From: Thermoplasmata archaeon
GTDB lineage: Archaea; Thermoplasmatota; Thermoplasmata; Thermoplasmatales; Thermoplasmataceae
Length of the DNA stretch: 7,874 nt
Direction of reading: 5' to 3'
NCBI GenBank assembly: GCA_021797265.1
Contig: JAJZZZ010000066.1
Span: forward strand, 1 to 7,874
Part shown: positions 1 to 4,689 of the stretch, piece by piece
How positions within the stretch are numbered: position 1 is the stretch's first letter
Layout: every line of letters starts with the position of its first letter
Position numbers and translations under genes: made by a program
The notes under the pieces: model-generated
Seen by the model: the letters and a program-made list of their open reading frames with translations, nothing else
Told to the model about the DNA's origin: nothing
Databases searched by the model: none

Positions 1-522
1 CATCTTTCTGGCCAGATTCATTAGCGTTTCAGCTGTTTCATCCGATGTGGCCTCGGAACGAATGACCTCAACCAGTTTCATGACTATTGGGGGATTGAAA
101 AAGTGAAAACCTGCCAGCCTTGATGGATCAGATATATCCTTTCCCAGAGTTGTAATAAGGATGTTAGATGTATTGGAAGCGATTATTGTATCATTTCTCG
201 ATGCTCTGAATGCCCTCTGTATTACATCACGCTTCACCTTCTCGATCTCCGGGACGGCTTCAATTACCAGATCAGCATTCTTTACTGCATCCTCCAGGCT
301 TCCGGTGTAGCTGATCCTGGCCATAATTGCTTCAGGATCCTCCTTCAGCTTTCCGGATTTCTGCATTTTTCCAAGGCTGGATTGTATGGAATTTTTTGCC
401 CGGGAAATTGCTTCTTCATAAGAATCTGCAACATTAACCTCTATTCCTGAGATAGCCATAAGCTCCGCTATCCCATGCCCCATTATTCCGGCCCCGATAA
501 CGGCCGCCCGCTTTATTTCCAA
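1..522 (-). CDS. 3-hydroxyacyl-CoA dehydrogenase, N-terminal part (cut by window edge)
   Basis: Oxidises L-3-hydroxyacyl-CoA to 3-oxoacyl-CoA with NAD+, the third step of fatty-acid beta-oxidation, in the cytoplasm. The visible 174 residues form the Rossmann NAD-binding domain. GAGIMG at residues 10-15 is the dinucleotide loop, TSN at 118-120 contains the active-site Ser (S119), and HFFNPP begins with the catalytic His (H140), followed twelve residues later by its partner Glu (E152). This spacing is the same as the Ser/His/Glu set of human HADH. The C-terminal dimer domain lies beyond base 1, so it cannot be seen whether this is a short HADH or a longer protein fused to an enoyl-CoA hydratase. 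The start is TTG at 520-522: the next in-frame ATG would cut through the GxGxxG loop, and GAGGTGAT sits four bases upstream. It follows the SCP2 gene with a four-base gap, so the two are probably co-translated. Confidence 0.93.
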   Translation of the reverse strand, partial: MEIKRAAVIGAGIMGHGIAELMAISGIEVNVADSYEEAISRAKNSIQSSLGKMQKSGKLKEDPEAIMARISYTGSLEDAVKNADLVIEAVPEIEKVKRDVIQRAFRASRNDTIIASNTSNILITTLGKDISDPSRLAGFHFFNPPIVMKLVEVIRSEATSDETAETLMNLARKM

Positions 523-525
523 AAG

Positions 526-533
526 ATCACCTC
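526..533 (-). promoter_or_regulatory. Ribosome-binding site of the hydroxyacyl-CoA dehydrogenase, overlapping the SCP2 stop codon
   Basis: GAGGTGAT on the minus strand matches the archaeal anti-Shine-Dalgarno (16S 3' end AUCACCUCC). The TGA inside it (527-529) is the stop codon of the SCP2 gene. The GGTGA core ends four bases before the TTG start. This decides the TTG start and suggests stop-start coupling. Confidence 0.8.
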
Positions 534-862
534 TTGAATTTAGAGGCTATGGATGTCAACTTCTGTGCACTGAAAATATCTCCGGAAACCTTCAGGGATC
601 CCCCCATGAAAGCAGTTACGGCATTAGCCTGCCCGGATAGAACCTTTGCCAGCAAATCATCGGTGGCGGATATTGTTGCAGCCACATTCTCGGATTTTCC
701 CTTTGCGATCTGTATGTTTCCTTCCTTTATGGTCACATAGAATGGTTCAGCATCACTGGGATTGAACTGAAAAACCTTGTCAAAGCCCTTGAGTTCATTC
801 TTTGCTTCCTGGCTCCCATTCGCTTTTTCGACCATCTCGCTTAGAAGTTCAAAAGATTTCAT
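527..862 (-). CDS. Small SCP2 sterol-carrier-domain protein
   Basis: A 111-residue stand-alone SCP2-like domain. In eukaryotes this fold binds acyl-CoAs, sterols and other lipids in a hydrophobic tunnel. In prokaryotes it often lies beside fatty-acid degradation genes and is presumed to present or shuttle hydrophobic substrates; its exact ligand here is unknown. The length is that of a single domain. The clearest signature is near the C terminus, AFMGGSLKVSGD at residues 84-95 followed by an amphipathic helix with KL, the usual 'G.l.v.GD...a.kL' ending of the family. No signal peptide or membrane segment is visible, so it should be cytoplasmic. The ATG start has no Shine-Dalgarno but a TTTAA box 22-26 bases upstream. 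It ends inside the ribosome-binding site of the 3-hydroxyacyl-CoA dehydrogenase, which supports a joint role in acyl-CoA metabolism. Confidence 0.85.
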   Translation of the reverse strand: MKSFELLSEMVEKANGSQEAKNELKGFDKVFQFNPSDAEPFYVTIKEGNIQIAKGKSENVAATISATDDLLAKVLSGQANAVTAFMGGSLKVSGDIFSAQKLTSIASKFKR

Positions 863-883
863 AAATGGAGAGTGAAAAAAAGG

Positions 884-888
884 TTAAA
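884..888 (-). promoter_or_regulatory. Probable TATA box of the SCP2/dehydrogenase operon
   Basis: TTTAA on the minus strand lies 22-26 bases before the SCP2 ATG, the spacing expected when transcription begins at or near the start codon (leaderless mRNA). No Shine-Dalgarno is present between the box and the ATG. Inference from position and composition only. Confidence 0.4.
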
Positions 889-897
889 GTCTTTCCT

Positions 898-904
898 AAA
901 AAAA
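898..904 (-). terminator. Oligo-T tract, candidate terminator of the disulfide oxidoreductase gene
   Basis: Seven T residues (minus strand) follow directly after the TAA stop of the protein disulfide oxidoreductase gene. A second T7 tract lies at 875-881. Archaeal RNA polymerase commonly terminates at such U-rich runs without a hairpin. No stem is visible. Confidence 0.4.
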
Positions 905-1564
905 TTAAGAGTGGCTGTAAGCTTCAAGAACATATTCGGCAAACTGGTCATCGGGATATGCACCTACAAACTCGACCTCACCGTTGATCAGTATGTGTGG
1001 AACACTTGAAACGCCAGCATCCTCTGCTTCTTTATCAAATTCTAGAGACTCAACCATCTCACCTGTTATATTGGGGTTGAGTATGGCGAATTTGTGTGCT
1101 GTACCAACTGCCTTCGGGCAGTACGGGCAGGTTGGCGTTACAAAGACCTTAATGTTGAGTGGCTTGTCTATCTTCTTTATTATTTCCAGAGCCTTTGATG
1201 AAACATCCACCTCCCACTTTGATACATTCTTAATATCCTCGATAAGGGAGCCGAATTCATAGCCGCTTGGAAGTCCAGAATACCTGATTCTTCCGTCTGT
1301 TGAATCATGTTTTGTCACAATGGTTGTCGGATATTTTGTAACACTGAACTTTGAAGCAATATCCTTGTTATCCTCCATTGTGTAATGAACAAAGTGTATT
1401 TTATCTGAAAGCTCTGATACTTCAGTTGCCAACTCTATTGATTCCTTACAGTATTTGCAATCTTCCTTGCTGGTGGTGAAAACTACAATATCGACATCAT
1501 TTGAAACGTATTTGCTGAATTCATCCATCAGGTATTTCTTGTCCTCGTCTCTTATAAGTGCCAT
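905..1564 (-). CDS. Protein disulfide oxidoreductase (glutaredoxin-like, two thioredoxin folds)
   Basis: A 219-residue thiol-disulfide oxidoreductase of the PDO family found in thermophilic archaea, where it forms, reduces or isomerises disulfide bonds of cytoplasmic proteins. Two thioredoxin folds lie in tandem. The N-terminal one has active site CKYC at residues 36-39 and its cis-proline in YPT (P79). The C-terminal one has CPYC at 146-149 and cis-proline in VPH (P189). Both CXXC motifs are intact. The CPYC unit is the classical glutaredoxin-type site; the N-terminal motif is the more divergent one, as in other PDOs. The size is typical of the family, and there is no signal peptide. It probably has its own transcript: a TTTAATA box lies 21-27 bases before the ATG, without a Shine-Dalgarno, and T-rich tracts follow the stop. 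Confidence 0.93.
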   Translation of the reverse strand: MALIRDEDKKYLMDEFSKYVSNDVDIVVFTTSKEDCKYCKESIELATEVSELSDKIHFVHYTMEDNKDIASKFSVTKYPTTIVTKHDSTDGRIRYSGLPSGYEFGSLIEDIKNVSKWEVDVSSKALEIIKKIDKPLNIKVFVTPTCPYCPKAVGTAHKFAILNPNITGEMVESLEFDKEAEDAGVSSVPHILINGEVEFVGAYPDDQFAEYVLEAYSHS

Positions 1565-1584
1565 GGTACATGATTGATTACAAG

Positions 1585-1591
1585 TATTAAA
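1585..1591 (-). promoter_or_regulatory. TATA box of the protein disulfide oxidoreductase gene
   Basis: TTTAATA on the minus strand is 21-27 bases before the ATG at 1562-1564, preceded by AAACC, which could act as a BRE. There is no Shine-Dalgarno, so a leaderless transcript is likely. The intergenic region is shared with the divergent alaX promoter. Confidence 0.5.
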
Positions 1592-1646
1592 GGTTTGGTA
1601 TACAAATTTGAATATTCTTGTTTCCAGGCCTCATCTTCAGGGCATA

Positions 1647-1653
1647 TTTATAA
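1647..1653 (+). promoter_or_regulatory. TATA box of alaX
   Basis: TTTATAA lies 25-31 bases before the alaX ATG at 1678, which puts the predicted transcription start at or just before the start codon. No GGTGA-like element precedes the ATG, again pointing to a leaderless mRNA. Confidence 0.55.
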
Positions 1654-1677
1654 GGGATAATCTGTGTATGGGAATTC

Positions 1678-2397
1678 ATGACTGACAAGGTCTACTGGAG
1701 GGAAATGTACAGAAGAGATATGGATGCATTCGCGACTGATTGCAGCGAATCCGGAATCATTCTCGACAGAACTGTGTTCTATCCAACGGGTGGAGGCCAG
1801 CCCAACGATACCGGAAAGATTACATTTAACGGGAAGACGGTGAACATTGTTGATGTGAAAAAGTCTGGAGAGGAGGTTCTGCACATTCCCGAAGGCCCAG
1901 TTGACATTGCACCGGGCACAAAAGTCCATTGTGAAATAGACTGGGATAGGAGATATTCCCACATGAGACATCATTCTGCCATTCACGTTATTGATGGAAT
2001 ACTGGCTGCCAGGCATGGATCAGAAGCACTTCTTACGGGAGGCCAGATATATCAGGACCATGCAAGGATAGACATAAATATGGAGGAATTTTCCAGAGAG
2101 TTTGTTGAGTCACTTCTGAAAGAGTGCAATACATTCATGACAGAGGGACACCGTGTCTATCAGAGAGAGATAACAAGGGAAGAGGCTCTCTCCATACCAA
2201 ACCTATCAAGGACTCAACCGGGAAGGGAGCTGATCCGTTCACTTGAGAAGGTCAGAACCATAGTAATAGAGGACCTGGATGAACAGGCTGACGGCGGTAC
2301 CCATGTGGAAAACACGAAGGAGATTGGCATGATCTCTCTCACCGGGATACAGAGCAAGGGAAGGAGGAACAAAAGAATTGAGTTCACTCTGGTATGA
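1678..2397 (+). CDS. alaX: Alanyl-tRNA editing protein AlaX (AlaX-M type)
   Basis: A free-standing homologue of the alanyl-tRNA synthetase editing domain, 239 residues. It hydrolyses Ser-tRNA(Ala) (and possibly Gly-tRNA(Ala)) in trans, keeping serine out of alanine codons. The N-terminal part (about 1-90) contains the glycine-rich FYPTGGGQPND at 34-44, as in the medium-length AlaX class. The editing core follows, with zinc motif HxxxH at H99/H103. The second zinc motif is normally CxxxH in CGGTHV; here it is DGGTHV, with D205 in place of the Cys and H209 retained, followed by the usual NTKEIG. The C-terminal extension of AlaX-L is absent. The ATG start has a TATA box at leaderless spacing. 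It is divergent from the disulfide oxidoreductase and converges on the DtxR-type gene with 35 bases between the stop codons. Family assignment is secure; the effect of Asp on zinc binding is unknown. Confidence 0.92.
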   Translation: MTDKVYWREMYRRDMDAFATDCSESGIILDRTVFYPTGGGQPNDTGKITFNGKTVNIVDVKKSGEEVLHIPEGPVDIAPGTKVHCEIDWDRRYSHMRHHSAIHVIDGILAARHGSEALLTGGQIYQDHARIDINMEEFSREFVESLLKECNTFMTEGHRVYQREITREEALSIPNLSRTQPGRELIRSLEKVRTIVIEDLDEQADGGTHVENTKEIGMISLTGIQSKGRRNKRIEFTLV

Positions 2398-2432
2398 TCC
2401 TTTCAAGTTCTCTATATGTCCCCTATGGCTAT

Positions 2433-3059
2433 TCAGGAAATCCTCGAAAGTCTTACAGATAGGGAGAGGTTCTCAGGAATTCTTATCTCACCATTTTCTG
2501 TGGAAAGAATAAGGTTCGTGCCGTCCTTGATCAGGTCCACTTCAGTCCCTGGAAGACAGCTGTATGCAGCCAGTGACTTTAGCAGGTTTTTCTCCTCGAA
2601 TGATATTCTTTTCAGGACATATCTGTCCTCAGGGGCAAAGGCCACAGCCATTTCCTGTTCAGGCTTCAGAGGATCGGTTGGATTTCCATGAGGGCATGTT
2701 GATGGGTACCCCAGATTCTTGAAAAGCTTGTCACCCCTTTCCCCTTTGAAAAGATGCTCCAGTTCCATTACGGAGGCGTGAGTGTCTTCCCATGGAATCT
2801 CAAGAAACCTGTAAGCAAAAACCTCGGAGATCCGATGCATTCTCACGAGTGAGGATGCCTGTTCATAACCTTCCGGAGTAAATTTTATGTCCCCCCGGTT
2901 CTTTATTATGAGTTTGGAATCTGTAAGTTTCTGCAGATATTCATGGGCTGTCGGAGGGCTGATCTTAAGCCTGTCTGCAATTTCCTTCTCAGTGATGTCG
3001 CCGAAAGATTCCAGGAACTCCCAGATGACCAGCAGATAATCCTCCCTGTTCAGAGACAT
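2433..3059 (-). CDS. DtxR/MntR-family metal-dependent transcriptional repressor
   Basis: A 208-residue regulator that binds DNA when loaded with Fe(II) or Mn(II), typically repressing metal uptake genes. Residues 1-64 form a winged helix-turn-helix, with the recognition helix around SPPTAHEYLQKL (34-45). Residues 65-127 are the dimerisation and metal domain: the MHRISE and DTH motifs supply H75, E79 and H94, matching the ancillary site of DtxR (H79, E83, H98), and the ELEH motif supplies E101 and H102 of the primary site. CPHGNP at 122-127 is typical. Residues about 135-208 look like the SH3/FeoA-like C-terminal domain. The primary site is mixed: D7 resembles MntR's Asp8, while M98 stands where DtxR has Cys102 and MntR has Glu99. 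Fe versus Mn specificity therefore cannot be read from sequence. The start is ATG with a TATA box but no Shine-Dalgarno. No metal transporter is adjacent. Confidence 0.92.
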   Translation of the reverse strand: MSLNREDYLLVIWEFLESFGDITEKEIADRLKISPPTAHEYLQKLTDSKLIIKNRGDIKFTPEGYEQASSLVRMHRISEVFAYRFLEIPWEDTHASVMELEHLFKGERGDKLFKNLGYPSTCPHGNPTDPLKPEQEMAVAFAPEDRYVLKRISFEEKNLLKSLAAYSCLPGTEVDLIKDGTNLILSTENGEIRIPENLSLSVRLSRIS

Positions 3060-3067
3060 TGAAATAA

Positions 3068-3077
3068 TGAGTACTAA
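3068..3077. promoter_or_regulatory. Imperfect palindrome in the DtxR-family gene promoter, possible operator
   Basis: TGAGTACTAA (plus strand) is an 8-of-10 palindrome centred on AGTACT. On the minus strand it reads as GGTTAGTACTCA, whose GGTTAG resembles a half-site of bacterial DtxR boxes. It lies between the TATA box and the ATG, where a bound repressor would block initiation. An autoregulatory role is inference from position. Confidence 0.3.
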
Positions 3078-3083
3078 CCGGAC

Positions 3084-3090
3084 TATAAAT
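3084..3090 (-). promoter_or_regulatory. TATA box of the DtxR-family regulator gene
   Basis: ATTTATA on the minus strand lies 25-31 bases before the ATG at 3057-3059. No Shine-Dalgarno follows, so a leaderless transcript is likely. Confidence 0.5.
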
Positions 3091-3101
3091 ATTGGCAGGG
3101 C

Positions 3102-3119
3102 TGGTTGAATAAAAAACCA
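3102..3119 (-). terminator. Short hairpin with oligo-T, candidate terminator of the cyclase gene
   Basis: On the minus strand TGGTT and AACCA can form a five-base stem around a T-rich loop that includes a run of T's. It lies about 27 bases past the cyclase stop and upstream of the regulator's TATA box. The stem is weak; the T run is the more meaningful archaeal termination signal. Confidence 0.35.
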
Positions 3120-3145
3120 CCCTCGATTGTTATCTGAACCGAAGT

Positions 3146-4081
3146 TTATATTATTGCAACCGGTGACACAGGGGATGCGGTTGCGCCCTTGAATCTCAGT
3201 GGGCTGAGCACAAACATGAATTCATATATCTTCTCTTTTGAGAGTTCGTTGAGGTTTATGTTGTCTATGAGCCTTATTCCATGTTTTGTTATGAGATGCT
3301 GGTGTACAGGCAGCCTTGCTTTTGGAATCTGTGATGGTGTAACCTCTGTAGCAGGTGTATCGCTTCCTGTTACGGACACTTTCCTAACAGATAGCCATTT
3401 AGCAAGCTCAATTCCAATTCCGGGGGAGCTCTCATAATAGGTATTGTACTCCGATGCCCTGTCCCAGAGCTCTCCCACGCCAGTCCTGAAAAATATTGCG
3501 TCTCCAGGCTGAACTTCAATATTCTTATCAGAAAAGAATTTTTCAACAACTTCTGGCATTATGGGTTCCCCCTTTTTCATTATCTTCCCGTTTGGGGAAC
3601 AGTCAACCATAATCCCTCTAGTCACAATTGGAGGAACGTCGTCAATGCCAAGCTTAGGCGTACCATATGTTGTAGACAGATCATAGGCGCTGTTTCCATT
3701 GTAGAAGAGATTGTCATAGGAAATATGATTGAGAGAATCAAGATGAGTTCCGAGATGGTCAGTCATCTCTACCCTGCATAGTGCGCCACCGAATTTGTTA
3801 ACAGTCTGTTCCCTGAATGGAGGCCTGTGGTCATAAGCCCTCTGTGAGAGCAGATAGAAGAAAGGCCCATGGTTTTCATATCTACCAGGCATTCCATTGT
3901 ACATTCTGTGTGATAAGTAAAAAGATCTTCCCTGCTTTACAAGTGATGCAGCCCGGATAAGGTTCTGGGGCTTTATCTCGTTCAGAGTGCCAAGTACATC
4001 ATCAGGCCCATATTCAGATGGGTACCATTTTTCTCCAGTTTCAAACCATTCAGACATATCTTTACTGATGGGTGAATTCAT
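3146..4081 (-). CDS. Cyclase / kynurenine-formamidase-like metal-dependent hydrolase
   Basis: A 311-residue member of the cyclase superfamily, which includes bacterial kynurenine formamidase, isatin hydrolase and many uncharacterised enzymes that hydrolyse cyclic or acyl amide bonds using Mn or Zn. The diagnostic HxGTHxDxxxH motif is complete: H109, H113, D115 and H119. GPDDVLGTLN at 25-34 is the N-terminal signature of the longer members, and PGDAIFFRTG is the conserved strand before the second half. Near the end, where kynurenine formamidase has a His and a Glu ligand twelve residues apart, this protein has Q261 and D273, with H260 and H262 adjacent. The substrate is unknown, and no tryptophan-degradation gene is nearby, so kynurenine formamidase is not claimed. 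The ATG start is preferred over Met9 because GGTGA lies 11 bases upstream. It is divergent from the cobalamin adenosyltransferase. Confidence 0.88.
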   Translation of the reverse strand: MNSPISKDMSEWFETGEKWYPSEYGPDDVLGTLNEIKPQNLIRAASLVKQGRSFYLSHRMYNGMPGRYENHGPFFYLLSQRAYDHRPPFREQTVNKFGGALCRVEMTDHLGTHLDSLNHISYDNLFYNGNSAYDLSTTYGTPKLGIDDVPPIVTRGIMVDCSPNGKIMKKGEPIMPEVVEKFFSDKNIEVQPGDAIFFRTGVGELWDRASEYNTYYESSPGIGIELAKWLSVRKVSVTGSDTPATEVTPSQIPKARLPVHQHLITKHGIRLIDNINLNELSKEKIYEFMFVLSPLRFKGATASPVSPVAII

Positions 4082-4092
4082 TAATTACTTTT

Positions 4093-4097
4093 TCACC
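4093..4097 (-). promoter_or_regulatory. Ribosome-binding site of the cyclase gene
   Basis: GGTGA on the minus strand, 11 bases before the ATG at 4079-4081. The spacing is long but no other candidate is present. It supports the upstream ATG over Met9, which has no such element. Confidence 0.5.
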
Positions 4098-4120
4098 AGA
4101 GTAAGGGTGCATTGGGAAAA

Positions 4121-4129
4121 CAAAAATAT
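4121..4129 (-). promoter_or_regulatory. Possible TATA box of the cyclase gene
   Basis: ATATTTTTG on the minus strand would place transcription start near 4100, just upstream of the cyclase ribosome-binding site, giving a leader of roughly 20 bases. The element overlaps the region in front of the divergent adenosyltransferase. No equally clear box is seen for that gene; ATTAATTA around 4080-4087 is a weak candidate. Confidence 0.35.
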
Positions 4130-4135
4130 CCACCT

Positions 4136-4141
4136 GGTGAT
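4136..4141 (+). promoter_or_regulatory. Ribosome-binding site of the cobalamin adenosyltransferase
   Basis: GGTGAT ends eight bases before the ATG at 4150 and matches the archaeal 16S 3' end. It lies in CACCTGGTG (4131-4139), a nine-base perfect palindrome around a central T, so the site could be partly sequestered in a small hairpin. Confidence 0.6.
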
Positions 4142-4149
4142 GAACCTGC

Positions 4150-4689
4150 ATGTTCACTAGGCGTGGTGATTCGGGAGAGACAGACAACACAAGAGGCCAG
4201 AGGGTCTCTAAGGCCTCCATGCTTATAGATATAGAGGGGACTGTTGATGAGCTTAACTCGTTTCTTGGACTTGCTATGGAATTCTCCCGGTGGGATGACA
4301 TCCGATCAGATCTGGACAGAATTCAGAACAACATCTTCACTCTTGGGGAGCATGTTCTGACAGAATCAAACGGAAGGAAGCTGAGCGAGAATGATGTAAC
4401 ATGGCTGGAGGATCGTGTCAACGTTTATAGAAAGGAGATAGGAAAGATCATGCTGTTTGTAATTCCAGGGGGTTCAAAGGAGTCCTCTACGCTACATGTT
4501 GCAAGAACCGTATCCAGAAGGCTGGAGCGCCTTCTTGTTCTATATGCGCATGAAAAAAAGCAGCCGGAGGTAGTGATGAAATACGCAAACCGTGTATCTT
4601 CACTTCTCTTCATGCTGGCCCTTGCATCCAATAAGAGACAGGGTATAGACGAAAGAATCTGGCCGCTCAGGCCTGGGCAGAATAGCTGA
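4150..4689 (+). CDS. pduO: PduO-type ATP:cob(I)alamin adenosyltransferase
   Basis: Transfers the 5'-deoxyadenosyl group of ATP to cob(I)alamin, making adenosylcobalamin (coenzyme B12); it acts as a cytoplasmic trimer of helical bundles. The protein has 179 residues, the normal family length. The N-terminal ATP loop is TRRGDSGET at 3-11 with K21. GTVDELNSFLG at 30-40 contains D33, equivalent to the Asp that salt-bridges an Arg in the Lactobacillus enzyme. IPGGS at 105-109 and HVARTVSRRLER at 116-127 supply R119, R123, R124 and E126. The last helix reads ANRVSSLLFML, where most members have NRLSDLLF, so the usual Asp is S151. Start by ATG with GGTGAT eight bases upstream. The 3' end overlaps the convergent lipB by 23 bases. 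It implies use of a B12-dependent enzyme, such as methylmalonyl-CoA mutase or ribonucleotide reductase, encoded elsewhere. Confidence 0.92.
   Translation: MFTRRGDSGETDNTRGQRVSKASMLIDIEGTVDELNSFLGLAMEFSRWDDIRSDLDRIQNNIFTLGEHVLTESNGRKLSENDVTWLEDRVNVYRKEIGKIMLFVIPGGSKESSTLHVARTVSRRLERLLVLYAHEKKQPEVVMKYANRVSSLLFMLALASNKRQGIDERIWPLRPGQNS

Noticed and set aside
1648..2016. Minus-strand open frame of 122 codons opposite alaX
   Set aside because: Antisense to conserved AlaX motifs, and its amino acid composition is not like a real protein; it is explained by alaX codon structure.
2416..2691. Plus-strand open frame after alaX
   Set aside because: It lies almost wholly opposite the regulator's C-terminal domain, with no promoter or domain signal.
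3146..4081. Calling the cyclase a true kynurenine formamidase
   Set aside because: Only the superfamily metal motif is supported; the C-terminal ligand positions differ and no kynurenine pathway genes are nearby.
4082..4149. Cobalamin riboswitch in front of the adenosyltransferase
   Set aside because: Only 68 bases are available and no B12-box-like sequence is seen; the small palindrome is too short for a riboswitch.
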